Assembly (NCBI RefSeq): GCF_001682865.1
Contig: NZ_MAQX01000032.1
Coordinates: forward strand, 614,888-678,887
Length of the DNA: 64,000 bases
DNA from: Bacillus sp. FJAT-26390
GTDB taxonomy: Bacteria > Bacillota > Bacilli > Paenibacillales > Paenibacillaceae
Direction: 5' to 3'
The translations under genes and the position numbers were made by a program. Position 1 is the first letter of the stretch. The number at the start of each line of letters is the position of its first letter. Positions 52,429-61,535 of this stretch are shown one piece after another. Under the pieces are notes generated by a model. The model did not search any database. It worked only from the letters and a program-made list of their open reading frames with translations, and was not told where the DNA came from.

Positions 52429-52760
52429 CTATTCCGCTTCTTCTAATGCCGATTATCCGCTCCAGCATAATTACAGCCGAAAGCGAAGAGGCCCGTCAGC
52501 CTCTTCGCCGTACTCCGCCTCTCTCGTCTTCGGCACCTCGATGCTGTACATGCTCCGGAGAGGATGACACGCGTAGCCCTGCGAGCAGACGACCGCGTCC
52601 CCCCTCCGTCTTCACCGTAATGTGACCGCGCCTAACGATAAGAAGCGCATGCTCATCCGCCTTAAGCACAAGCTGCTGCGAGACATGATGGACATGAAGT
52701 TCCAGCCAAGCTATAAGCATAATGAGCTGTTGAAAATCCATGTTCGTCTAACCCGTTCTT
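52429..52760. other. Intergenic region with hairpin and doubtful ORF
   Basis: About 330 nt. A perfect 10-bp hairpin, GCGAAGAGGC/GCCTCTTCGC (52483-52508), may terminate transcription from either side but has no T tract on the plus side. A minus-strand frame of 81 codons (52496-52741) begins with ATG but has no ribosome site. Confidence 0.5.
52496..52741 (-). CDS. Doubtful small hypothetical protein
   Basis: An 81-codon frame, MDFQQLIMLIAWLELHVHHV..., ends in an Arg/Gly-rich tail, and the stop falls within the GCGAAGAGGC hairpin. There is no ribosome site and no recognised family. The N-terminal 45 residues look protein-like, the rest does not. It may be chance. Confidence 0.25.
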   Translation of the reverse strand: MDFQQLIMLIAWLELHVHHVSQQLVLKADEHALLIVRRGHITVKTEGGRGRLLAGLRVSSSPEHVQHRGAEDERGGVRRRG

Positions 52761-53747
52761 TTAGAGCCTAACAATCGTTCTGCCTTTAGACTGCCCTTTT
52801 AAAAGAATGCCCGCCTGCCCGATTACCTGCTCCAGCCCAATTTCCTCGCACAGCTCATCCAGCATAGGCGGCTTATAGTCTCCGGCCAGCAGCTCCCACG
52901 CCTTGCTCCGCTTCTCCATGCCTGCCATAACCGAGTCAATGCCGATCAATCTGATACCTCTTATGATAAAAGGAAATACCGTCATCGAGAGCTCCGAACC
53001 GCCTGTTAAACCGCTCGCGGCAACGACGCCGCCGTATTGGATCTGAGGCAGGAGCGAAGACAGCGTCTTGCCGCCGACACAATCGATCGCGCCTGCCCAC
53101 AGCTGCTTATCCAGCGCACGCTGCGAATCAACCGCAAGCTCTTCCCTTGCGAGAATGCGCTTCACGCCAAGCCCGCGCAAATATTCATGCTTGTCCGCTT
53201 TTCCGGTACTCGCCGCCACCTCGTAGCCGAGCTTTGCCGCTATCGCAGCAGCCACGCTGCCTACGCCTCCCGTAGCTCCCGTAACCAGAATCGGCCCATC
53301 CTCTGGACGAACGCCATTTTGCTGAAGCTCGTACACAGATAAAGCGGCAGTAAAGCCCGCTGTCCCAATAATCATCGCTTCTTTCATCGACAAGCCGCTC
53401 GGCAGCTTAAGCGCCCACGCTGCTGGCACCCGTGCGTATTCGCTAAATCCGCCGTAGTGGCTAACACCAAGACCGTATCCCGTTACCACGATTTGGTCCC
53501 CTGCTTGAAATCGCTCATTTTCGCTTGCGATGACCGTACCCGCCAAATCAATCCCCGGAACAATCGGATAGCTCTTTACGACGCCTCCATTCGCACTGCA
53601 AGCCAAAGCATCCTTATAATTAACGCTGGAATACGCGACCCGAATGAGCAGCTCGCCCTCCGGCAAATCATCGATCTCCAGTTGCTTCGTTTCCGCAACA
53701 ATCTCGTTATCCCTTTTATCGATTACAAGCGCTCTGAAAGTTGACAT
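52761..53747 (-). CDS. YhdH/YhfP-family quinone oxidoreductase (AcuI-like)
   Basis: A 328-residue zinc-free medium-chain dehydrogenase/reductase. The substrate-side motif is YSSVNYKDALA, with PGIDLAGTV, and the NADPH-binding glycine motif is VTGATGGVGSVAAAIAAKLGY. Members reduce acrylyl-CoA (AcuI) or quinone-like enones. No zinc-ligand cysteine cluster is present. An A/G-rich site (GGAGG) precedes the ATG. Monocistronic. Confidence 0.9.
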   Translation of the reverse strand: MSTFRALVIDKRDNEIVAETKQLEIDDLPEGELLIRVAYSSVNYKDALACSANGGVVKSYPIVPGIDLAGTVIASENERFQAGDQIVVTGYGLGVSHYGGFSEYARVPAAWALKLPSGLSMKEAMIIGTAGFTAALSVYELQQNGVRPEDGPILVTGATGGVGSVAAAIAAKLGYEVAASTGKADKHEYLRGLGVKRILAREELAVDSQRALDKQLWAGAIDCVGGKTLSSLLPQIQYGGVVAASGLTGGSELSMTVFPFIIRGIRLIGIDSVMAGMEKRSKAWELLAGDYKPPMLDELCEEIGLEQVIGQAGILLKGQSKGRTIVRL

Positions 53748-54267
53748 TCAAGCACCTCCATTAGGATTTAATGATATCAAAAAATCTGTGGGCCATATAG
53801 CAGCCGCCTTCTGAAATAAGCTCACTTTTCATTTTTCGTTAACGATTGATCTATGCCTTCAACTCGTTCGGATCAGGTAGTCTTGTGACGATTCTCTACC
53901 GCCGCAAATCGAATCGGGAAAGTCAGTAACACCAAGTAATACTAAATGACACCATTCGACAGCATGAGCCCGAGCACGCTTTCTTAAGCGTCATGGTTCC
54001 CCTTCAAGCTTCTATGCCGTATAGCAATGGCTCGTTCGAATTCAATCCATTACGAGCAAAGCCGCCACCTAAATGCACTACTCAAATTCAGCTGACTCTT
54101 GTCATTATAAACCAACAGAGTCCACTCTAGCAGCCTCCTGCCAAGGCTAGCTTGCACCCGATTACGGCAAACGCAAAGGATTGAAATAAGCTGCGTTTTT
54201 TCTCTTCTTACCCTCTACAGTAACAGTTATTGCCGAGGATTGCGACATCGCTATTTGAGCGCAAAAA
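53748..54267. other. Intergenic region of about 520 nt without a supported gene
   Basis: I see no gene of normal size, RNA family or repeat. A 23-codon frame on the minus strand (53766-53837; MKSELISEGGCYMAHRFF) ends 19 nt before the reductase start and might be an upstream ORF, but it has no ribosome site. The sequence is mixed in composition, and many short frames are broken by stops. Confidence 0.45.
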
Positions 54268-54304
54268 AGGACGTCCCGGCAGCTCAGCAGCTACGGTACG
54301 TCCT
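54268..54304 (-). terminator. Terminator of the sugar-uptake operon
   Basis: Arms AGGACGTaCCG and CGGgACGTCCT with an inner AGC/GCT pair run into TTTTTT on the minus strand, just past the GH4 gene stop. Confidence 0.85.
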
Positions 54305-54313
54305 CCTACTTCT

Positions 54314-55612
54314 TTAGTAAAACTGCGGCAGATAAGCCTTGTTCCGCTCAAGCATTTCATCCAGCATGCGCTGTGCGTCATTCGTTGAATCCACGAGCGG
54401 ATGATGCGCCAGCGCCAGCAGCGCAGTGTCCCTATTGCCGGTAACCGCCGCCTCAATCGCCAGCTGCTCATATACCTTCACGGCATGAATGAGCCCTTTG
54501 GCAGCTGCAGGCACGATGGCGACCGGCTGAGCAATGGGCCCCTCCTTCGTGACGATGCAGTTTACTTCAATGCATGCATCATCCGGCAGGAAGTCCAGCA
54601 CCCCCTGGTTAGGCACGTTCAAGGTTTGGATATCTCCGATGTCGTTATACAGCGAGTTCATCAACTTCACAGCCGCCTCCGAGTAGTAGGCACCGCCGCG
54701 CTGCTCTAGCTGCTTCGGCTTCTCTGATAAATTCGGGTCTTTATAGATTTCAAACAGCTCATCCTCAAGCCGCTTCACCGTCTCGGCCCGCGTCTCTCCA
54801 CGTGCAGCAGCCGTCTGCTGCTCAGCCAAAATCTCACGCTGCAAATAAAAATATTTTAAATAATAGGATGGAATGGCTCCCAAGGAGCGAAGCAAGCTGC
54901 CGTTCCATGCATATTGCGGGACATTCTTGGCAGAGTAGCCGTCTTGATCGTTCAGCAGCTCTTCAAGCTTGGATTCACCGTTAACGGTAATCGTGCTGAT
55001 CCAGTGCAAGTGATTCAAGCCCGCAAATTCGCAATAGATGCTTTCAACAGGCACTTGGTACAAGGCTGTTAACCATTTGTACGCCGCTATGGGTGAATTG
55101 CACAAACCAATCGATTTAATGCTCGAGTATTTATTGATCGCTTCGGTAACCATGCCCGCAGGGTTCGTGAAATTAAGCAGCCAAGCATCCGGGCAAAGCT
55201 CCTCCATATCCTTGCAAATATCCAGCAGTACAGGTATTGTGCGCAAAGCCTTCATCATGCCGCCAGCGCCGGTCGTTTCCTGCCCGATCATGTTGTATTT
55301 CAGCGGAATAGACTCATCCCAGCCGCGGGCTTCCAACCGTCCGACACGCATTTGCGTCGTTACAAAATCAGCGCCCGCAAGCTCGGAGCGTCTATCCAGC
55401 GTTAAGCGCAGCGCAATCGGCAAGCCTGATTTTTCGATCATGCGGATCGCCAATTGACCCACGATAGCCAGCTTATGGCGTCCTGCCGGAATGTCCACCA
55501 AGACAATTTCCGTTACAGGAAAAGTTGAATAATTCAGAATAAAGCCTTCAATTAACTCAGGCGTATAGGATGATCCACCGCCAATAACGACTACTTTTAA
55601 TCGAGCGCCCAT
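54314..55612 (-). CDS. GH4 family 6-phospho-glycosidase (6-phospho-beta-glucosidase type)
   Basis: This 432-residue NAD- and Mn-dependent enzyme has an NAD-binding N-terminus, VVVIGGGSSYTPELIEGF. The metal-site motifs are LLNFTNPAGMVTEA, SIGLCNSP (Cys) and AGLNHLHW (His), and QETTGAGGMMKALRTIPV near residue 110 is typical of the CelF/LicH clade. GH4 enzymes cleave 6-phosphorylated disaccharides by an oxidation-elimination mechanism. ATG 55612 follows GGAGG; this start lies 16 nt inside the upstream kinase gene, so the two overlap and are translationally coupled. A longer frame to 55642 has no ribosome site. Confidence 0.88.
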   Translation of the reverse strand: MGARLKVVVIGGGSSYTPELIEGFILNYSTFPVTEIVLVDIPAGRHKLAIVGQLAIRMIEKSGLPIALRLTLDRRSELAGADFVTTQMRVGRLEARGWDESIPLKYNMIGQETTGAGGMMKALRTIPVLLDICKDMEELCPDAWLLNFTNPAGMVTEAINKYSSIKSIGLCNSPIAAYKWLTALYQVPVESIYCEFAGLNHLHWISTITVNGESKLEELLNDQDGYSAKNVPQYAWNGSLLRSLGAIPSYYLKYFYLQREILAEQQTAAARGETRAETVKRLEDELFEIYKDPNLSEKPKQLEQRGGAYYSEAAVKLMNSLYNDIGDIQTLNVPNQGVLDFLPDDACIEVNCIVTKEGPIAQPVAIVPAAAKGLIHAVKVYEQLAIEAAVTGNRDTALLALAHHPLVDSTNDAQRMLDEMLERNKAYLPQFY

Positions 55613-56592
55613 TCTACGGGAGCCTCCTTCACCGATAAGCATTCATGCAAGCAAGCATACACAGACTCTTCAATTGTCATTTCAGTTTTATCCATAGCGA
55701 GTAAAATAGCGCCTGCCACAGGCTCCATCGCCAGTACGGTTAAGCTGCAGCCAGCGGCTTCCTTCTGGACCTGCCGCTCGATAAAAGGTGCGATGTATCT
55801 GCTATCTCCACGGGTCAGCACGCTTCCAACCATGACGAGGTCAAACACATCGGATTGCATCGACAGTTTCCGAATAATCGCACTTGCCGCCTTGCCAAGC
55901 TCTTCACCCTGCCGCTGCAAAATACCCTTCGCAACTACGTCCCCGCCCCCTGCCGCTTCAAAAAGCAGCTTCGCGAGCAAATGCGGAATCGTTTTGCCAT
56001 GATCCAAATAATCGTTGTACATCGGCTCAACCGAATCATAACCCAGCATCTGGAGAGTTAAGCCCGTAAGCAAAGTCTCTTGCTCACGGCCCTCCCATGA
56101 ACGAATGACCGATCTAAACACCTCGACCGCCAGCCCGCTCCCTCCGCCAAAATCGCCAAAAGCATAGCCAAATCCGCCGCATTGCACGCTCTCGCCTTGC
56201 CGATTAACGCCAAAGCTGTTCGTCCCGCTGCCGCAAATGACCACGACTCCATCCGATTGTTTCGTGCCTGCACGCAAACCGATTACCGTATCGCATACAA
56301 TGTCATGGTTTTCAAAGCCCAGCTTCGCGATCATCGGCCGCAAAACTTGAAAGTCTGCCTCGCGGTCAGCGCCAGCCAGTCCAAATACCGCATACGCGAT
56401 ATCTTCCTTATTTACCTCTGCTTGTCTCAAAGCTTGAATGACGGCGCTCTGAATATTGCCTCTCGCCAGCTCCACGCCGATTTGATGATTGCCGCAGCCG
56501 CTTTCGCCAACGCCGATAACGCGTCCCGCTTCATCGGATACTACAGCTATCGTCTTGCTGCCTCCGCCATCGACTCCCAAATAATAGGTCAA
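55597..56592 (-). CDS. BadF/BcrA-type sugar kinase (N-acetylglucosamine-kinase-like)
   Basis: A 331-residue ASKHA-fold ATPase with phosphate-1 motif YYLGVDGGGSKTIAVV, phosphate-2 ICGSGTNSFG and the catalytic-loop region FGLAGADREAD. The N-acetylglucosamine kinase and MurK proteins belong here, as do the benzoyl-CoA reductase activators. The neighbouring importer and GH4 enzyme make sugar phosphorylation likely: imported disaccharide or monosaccharide would be phosphorylated before GH4 cleavage. TTG 56592 is 9 nt after GGGAG and gives MTYYLGVDGG; the frame extends to 56679 without a good ribosome site. Confidence 0.8.
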   Translation of the reverse strand: MTYYLGVDGGGSKTIAVVSDEAGRVIGVGESGCGNHQIGVELARGNIQSAVIQALRQAEVNKEDIAYAVFGLAGADREADFQVLRPMIAKLGFENHDIVCDTVIGLRAGTKQSDGVVVICGSGTNSFGVNRQGESVQCGGFGYAFGDFGGGSGLAVEVFRSVIRSWEGREQETLLTGLTLQMLGYDSVEPMYNDYLDHGKTIPHLLAKLLFEAAGGGDVVAKGILQRQGEELGKAASAIIRKLSMQSDVFDLVMVGSVLTRGDSRYIAPFIERQVQKEAAGCSLTVLAMEPVAGAILLAMDKTEMTIEESVYACLHECLSVKEAPVEWALD

Positions 56593-56715
56593 ATAATATC
56601 GCTCCCATGTAGACGCTTGGTTTTGAAGGCCGCCCCACTTCCCAATAGAAACGACACGGCCTCCCAACCGCTGCTGCAAAATGTGACTATCGTACCCGAT
56701 AAATCTCCAGCCGCT

Positions 56716-58365
56716 TTATTTCAGCTTGCTTACATTTTCTTGCCATTTAGCCGTTTTGTATTGCAACAGCTTCTCGTAACCGACTTTCATCGCATTTTCC
56801 TCAGCCTTGTCCAAAATGCTATTTACTTCCTCGTCCGATTTTGCGTTCATAATAGCCGCAGCTCTTGCCTTCTCGTAAATATCGAGCACGCTTTGGGCTG
56901 CAATGCCCTCATCCGTATCGCCTGCAGGGTCTAAGTTAACGAACTCAGTCGTATCGTACTGCGTTTTCCATGTGATCTCGGATTGCCAGTACGTCTCCCA
57001 GCTGCGTTTTTCCGCTGGAAGCGTCGATTCAAATTTTATTTTCGATTTATCCACATAAACCGTATTTCCGTTCCACTGGAAGTTGACCGTAGATGCCATC
57101 AAAGCCTCGCGGCCTTCAACATCGCCCGTAAATTTATCCGTGAACAACGGCGCTTCATCGCTATCCGTGCCATCCCAATACAAACCTTCAGGCCCCCACA
57201 TAATCGTACGCTGTCCTTCCGGACCAGTGAACCAATCCAGGAATGCGAAGATCGCTTCCGGATCTTTGGCCGCTTTTGTAATTACGCTCACGTTCCAGCC
57301 TAGCTGCTTGTAATCGCCAGGGAATATTTTCGTTTTGTCGAGGCCCGCTTTATGAACCGGCCACACCATAATGTAGCCCGCATTAGGGTCCTTCGCTTTT
57401 AGCAGCGCATTGCCCTTCGCCCCAAATTCCGTCGGGCTGGAAGCAGCATATACCGCTATATTTCCTGTAATCACCTTTTGCTCCACTTGCTCCAGCTTTT
57501 GCGTGAAAGAATCCTGAGAAATCAGCTTCTCCCGGTAAAGCTTGCTTGCGTATTGAATCGACTCACGGTACACAGGATCAGTAAAGATCGAGACGAGCTT
57601 GTCGCCCGACGGTACAGCCATCATCGCATTGTACGTATAAGGACGATTTTCCGCGAAAGCCGATACCAGAATATCAATACCCGCTGCGGTTTGCCCTACT
57701 TCCAGAGGAACAACGTTCGGATATTTCTCCTTCACTTGCAACAAATAGGCAAACAAGTCATCCGTCGTTTCAAGACTCGGGGAGCCAAGCTCCTCATAGA
57801 TTTTTTTATTTACCAAGTAACCCGCATTGCCGTTAGGCTGCGTCGTATACCAGTTCGGGAACTGATAGAGCTTGCCGTCAGGCGAGCGAAGCATGTCCAG
57901 CGTAGCATCGCCGGCCCATTTTTTGAGATTCGGGTATTTATCCAAATAATCGTCGAAGGGAACGAGCATGCCTTCCGAGCGCAGCTTCTCCACGTCCGCG
58001 TCACGCTCCATCCAAATGACATCCGGAAGCTCCTGCGAGACAATCATCGTATTCAGCTTTTGCTTAGCAGCGCCTCCAGAGCTGATTGGCACTACGTTCA
58101 CTTTCTTATTGTCCTTAATCCACTTGGTCGCTAGATCCTCGCCCCATGCCGGCATCGTATACCAGTCATAATGTCCGTAGAACGAAAATTCGAGCGGTTT
58201 TTCCCCCAGAACATAAGGCGTAGCACTCGCCTCTTGCTTGCCATTTGCAGCTTCCTCCGTTCCGGTATTTTCCCCCTTGTTGTTGCTTGAACAACCCGTC
58301 AATACCAATAGGACGACAAGTGTGACTGACAATGCTGTTTGAAAAGCTTTATTGAATGTAGTCAT
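56716..58365 (-). CDS. Sugar-binding lipoprotein of LplA/YtcQ-type ABC importer
   Basis: A 549-residue solute-binding lipoprotein with lipobox VLTGC and an Asn/Gly/Glu tether (SSNNKGENTG). The mature part is of the large type used with LplB/YtcP permeases (GHYDWYTMPAWGEDLATKW; GKLYQFPNWYTTQP; FLDWFTGPEGQRTIMWG). It should bind an oligosaccharide. ATG 58365 follows GGAAGGGAG by 8 nt. It is transcribed after the two permease genes. Confidence 0.9.
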   Translation of the reverse strand: MTTFNKAFQTALSVTLVVLLVLTGCSSNNKGENTGTEEAANGKQEASATPYVLGEKPLEFSFYGHYDWYTMPAWGEDLATKWIKDNKKVNVVPISSGGAAKQKLNTMIVSQELPDVIWMERDADVEKLRSEGMLVPFDDYLDKYPNLKKWAGDATLDMLRSPDGKLYQFPNWYTTQPNGNAGYLVNKKIYEELGSPSLETTDDLFAYLLQVKEKYPNVVPLEVGQTAAGIDILVSAFAENRPYTYNAMMAVPSGDKLVSIFTDPVYRESIQYASKLYREKLISQDSFTQKLEQVEQKVITGNIAVYAASSPTEFGAKGNALLKAKDPNAGYIMVWPVHKAGLDKTKIFPGDYKQLGWNVSVITKAAKDPEAIFAFLDWFTGPEGQRTIMWGPEGLYWDGTDSDEAPLFTDKFTGDVEGREALMASTVNFQWNGNTVYVDKSKIKFESTLPAEKRSWETYWQSEITWKTQYDTTEFVNLDPAGDTDEGIAAQSVLDIYEKARAAAIMNAKSDEEVNSILDKAEENAMKVGYEKLLQYKTAKWQENVSKLK

Positions 58366-58424
58366 CGCCAAAACTCCCTTCCGCATGTTTATCTATGGTT
58401 AAAGCTAACGCCTTGAACCCTTCG

Positions 58425-59318
58425 TTATTCCTTCAATGAACCAATAAGCACGCCTTTGACGAAATACTTTTGCACAAAAGGATACACGCACAAAATCGGA
58501 ACGGTCGCCACCATCATCGTTGCCATGGATAACGACTTGGTCGTTACCTGCCTCATTGCATTCATGCGGCCCTGTGCCGCCGAATCCATTTGCGACATCT
58601 GCTCAAGCATGATATTAGAGTTCAATATTTGCTGCAGCTTCGTTTGAATAGGCAGCAAATCAAGGTTGGAAATATAAAGGCTCGGAGCAAACCAGTCATT
58701 CCAGTGATAAACGGCAGTGAACAACGACAGCGTTGCAATGACCGGTCCTGAGAGCGGAAGCACGATGCGGAATAAAATGCCCCAGTTGCTGGAGCCGTCA
58801 ATTTGCGCCGATTCCTCCAGCCCGCTCGGTATGCCCATAAAGAACGTCCGGAAAATAATCATGTTCCACACGCTGATCATGCCGGGAATAACCATAACCC
58901 AGAACGTATTCATCAGATGCAGCTCGCGAATGAGCAGGTAGCTCGGAATTAATCCGCCGCTAAAATACATCGTCAGCACGCAAAAGATCATATAAAACTT
59001 GCGTCCTACCAAATTGCGCCTAGTCATGCCGTATGCGAAGATCGCCGTTGCGGCAATCGAGGACACCGTTCCTGCTACGGTTCGAAGAACGGAAATGATA
59101 AAGCCGTCGATCAACCGCTTATCCTTGAACACCACCTCATAATTCTCAAAGGAGAATACGCGCGGCCAAAACGTAATTCCGCCCTGCATCGTATCGGTAC
59201 CCGCATTAAACGAGATAACCGCGGCATTCCAAAAAGGATAGAAGGCAGTGAAACCAAGCACAAACAATAAAAAATAGATGACTGTCATAAACGTTTTGTC
59301 GCTAAAGGATAGTTTCAT
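58425..59318 (-). CDS. Sugar ABC permease, YtcP/MalG type
   Basis: A 297-residue permease with six helices and EAA loop GLEESAQIDGSSNWGILFRIVLPLSGP. The C-terminus is cytoplasmic (KGVLIGSLKE). GAGGGGG precedes the ATG. It pairs with the LplB-type permease, which ends 22 nt upstream. Confidence 0.92.
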   Translation of the reverse strand: MKLSFSDKTFMTVIYFLLFVLGFTAFYPFWNAAVISFNAGTDTMQGGITFWPRVFSFENYEVVFKDKRLIDGFIISVLRTVAGTVSSIAATAIFAYGMTRRNLVGRKFYMIFCVLTMYFSGGLIPSYLLIRELHLMNTFWVMVIPGMISVWNMIIFRTFFMGIPSGLEESAQIDGSSNWGILFRIVLPLSGPVIATLSLFTAVYHWNDWFAPSLYISNLDLLPIQTKLQQILNSNIMLEQMSQMDSAAQGRMNAMRQVTTKSLSMATMMVATVPILCVYPFVQKYFVKGVLIGSLKE

Positions 59319-59339
59319 CGTGTCGCCCCCTCTTTTTCT

Positions 59340-60293
59340 TTACCACAGGCTGTTGCCTGACCGGCGAGCCAAATAGTTAGCTCCTGCTAGCAAACCAATA
59401 CTTATAACTGCTTTAAAGAGGCCGGCAGCCGTAGCGTAAGAGAATCGGGAATTTTGAATGCCCACCCTATACACATAAGTGTCGATAACATCGCTCACGT
59501 CGCGCAGCACCGGATTTCCAGCCAGCAGCAAAATATCCTCGAAGCCGGCATTGAGCAAGTCGCCGATAGCTAGTATGGAGAACACGACTATAACGGGCAT
59601 GATCGATGGAATGGTAATCGAAGCGATCTGTCTCACCCTGCTCGCTCCGTCGATAGAAGCCGCCTCGTACAAATGAGGATTGATGCCCGCGATAGCGGCC
59701 AAATAAACGATGGAAGCAAAACCAATTTCCTTCCACACGCCCGTCGTAACGAGAATCGCCCAGAAATATTCCGGCATGGACAAGAAGTTAAGCGGCTCTT
59801 TGATGAGATGCAGCTTCTCGAGCAGGATGTTCAAGCTGCCATTGTCTGTCGAGAGCAAGGAAACAACGAAGCCCGACACGATAACCCAAGATAGGAAATG
59901 CGGCAAATAGCTGATCGTTTGAATGATGCGTTTGAACATGCGGTTATTGATTTCGTTCAGCATCAATGCGAGTACGATCGGCGCAGGAAAACCTACGCCG
60001 AGCTTAAGCAGGCTAATAATCAAAGTGTTTCGCATGACGGTCCAAAACTCCGGCGCGTTAAAAAACATTTCAAAATGTTTAAAGCCGACCCAAGGGCTGT
60101 CAAAAAAACCTTTGAAAATGCTGTAGTCCTGAAAAGCCATCAGAACCCCGTACATGGGAAGGTAGCTGAATACAAAAATGAAGAGCATCGCCGGTATAAC
60201 CATGAGTTGAACATCCCATTGTTTTATGAATCGTCTAATGCTTCCCGTCTGCTTGTACACATTTTGCTCTGTACGGATATCGGTTTGCAGCAT
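59340..60293 (-). CDS. Sugar ABC permease, LplB type
   Basis: A 317-residue permease with a hydrophilic N-terminus (MLQTDIRTEQNVYKQTGSIRR) and six helices. The EAA loop is LYEAASIDGASRVRQIASITIPSIMP. AAGGAGAGGG lies about 5 nt before the ATG. It is the first gene of the five-gene operon LplB-YtcP-binding protein-kinase-GH4, which has no ATPase of its own. Confidence 0.92.
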   Translation of the reverse strand: MLQTDIRTEQNVYKQTGSIRRFIKQWDVQLMVIPAMLFIFVFSYLPMYGVLMAFQDYSIFKGFFDSPWVGFKHFEMFFNAPEFWTVMRNTLIISLLKLGVGFPAPIVLALMLNEINNRMFKRIIQTISYLPHFLSWVIVSGFVVSLLSTDNGSLNILLEKLHLIKEPLNFLSMPEYFWAILVTTGVWKEIGFASIVYLAAIAGINPHLYEAASIDGASRVRQIASITIPSIMPVIVVFSILAIGDLLNAGFEDILLLAGNPVLRDVSDVIDTYVYRVGIQNSRFSYATAAGLFKAVISIGLLAGANYLARRSGNSLW

Positions 60294-60413
60294 GGTTCCC
60301 TCTCCTTTTTTTGCATGTTAGATTCATTAACTTATCGTGTTACATATTTACTATTTCTTTATTTTAGCCTCCTGAAAACACTCATTCACCGCTAAAATGA
60401 TTGATTACTGGCA

Positions 60414-61304
60414 CTATCTTACTGTTTCTCGACCTGTGCGGCTTCTTGATATTTTAGGAGAGGTGCCGATATGCTTCTTAAATAGGCGATTAAAATTAGA
60501 AAGGCTGCGAAAACCGCACTCGAGCGCGATATCCGTTATTTTCATATCGCTGCACTCGAGCAGCTTGACCGCATGGACCAACCGAATGTGAATCAAATAG
60601 AGCAAAGGAGGCGTCCCTACAGCTTGCCGAAAGAGATCGCTGAACCTCGAAGGACTTAAATAGACAAGCCCCGCAAGCTCCTCGAGCGTCCATGGATTAG
60701 CGAAATTTTGTTCCATGTCGAAAATGACTTTCCGCATTTTGTCGAGCTGCGCGGCACTGATGCCGTCCTTCCCTCTCCCTACGCCCTCCCTGCGGAAATA
60801 GCGGTTTACGTAGGCGAGAAAGCGGAGCATATTGGAATAAACCAATGAGCCGTAGGAGCCGCCGCCCCTGTCATGCTCCTCCTGAAGCTCAAGCAGCAGT
60901 CCTCTAAGGTGCTCCATATGCGGCTCATCCCGATCAAGCAGATTTGTAAAATGCACGCCCATTTCCTTGAACGGGCTCAAAACTTCCGGATCGTATCTTT
61001 GGCTGCTTACAAACCAAGAGGCATCAAACGATATGACCTGCATGACCAAATCCTTCGTCTCGTAAGCACAGTGCAAATCATTGGAGTTTATGAGAAGGAT
61101 GTCGCCTTGCCGGAACTCAAACGTCTTCCCATTAATGATGTAGTAGCCCGTCCCCGATTTAATGAAGTTAATTTCCAGCACATCATGCCAATGAAGCTTC
61201 TGATAGTAGGCGGTAACGCCTATCGTATCCACCACCTGAATAGGATAATGTCTCGCTAATTCCAGCTTTTCCCTCGGGATATGACCGCTTCTCAACATGG
61301 ACAT
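60414..61304 (-). CDS. AraC-family transcription regulator
   Basis: A 296-residue regulator. An N-terminal cupin-like ligand domain (HWHDVLEINFIKSGTGYYIINGK; GDILLINSNDLHC) is followed by a C-terminal pair of helix-turn-helix motifs (TLEELAGLVYLSPSRFSDLFRQAVG and ITDIALECGFRSLSNFNRLFKKHIG). It lies just upstream of the sugar importer operon in the same direction and is the likely activator. AGGAGAGG precedes ATG 61304; an in-frame ATG at 61298 is an alternative. Confidence 0.9.
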   Translation of the reverse strand: MSMLRSGHIPREKLELARHYPIQVVDTIGVTAYYQKLHWHDVLEINFIKSGTGYYIINGKTFEFRQGDILLINSNDLHCAYETKDLVMQVISFDASWFVSSQRYDPEVLSPFKEMGVHFTNLLDRDEPHMEHLRGLLLELQEEHDRGGGSYGSLVYSNMLRFLAYVNRYFRREGVGRGKDGISAAQLDKMRKVIFDMEQNFANPWTLEELAGLVYLSPSRFSDLFRQAVGTPPLLYLIHIRLVHAVKLLECSDMKITDIALECGFRSLSNFNRLFKKHIGTSPKISRSRTGRETVR

Positions 61305-61475
61305 GTCAACCTCTCCTTTTGATTAAACAGTGCTGATTCTCTTGATTACTTCACGCAAATCTACCATCATTTCCATTCCAAAAAATCGTTTTTTCTATTT
61401 TACAGCATTTTATGTTAAATAACCTTACATAAAAATCAGGTATCAGCAAAAAAAGTCGCGTTTTCTTAACGCAAA

Positions 61476-61507
61476 AAAGAGCCTTAGAATCGACTCTAAG
61501 GCTCTTT
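61476..61507 (-). terminator. Terminator of MMPL transporter gene
   Basis: Perfect arms AAAGAGCCTTAGA and TCTAAGGCTCTTT with a small loop run into TTTTTTGCG on the minus strand, about 29 nt past the stop. Confidence 0.88.
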
Positions 61508-61535
61508 GTCTATTTACTTATTTAGTGAAATAAAG

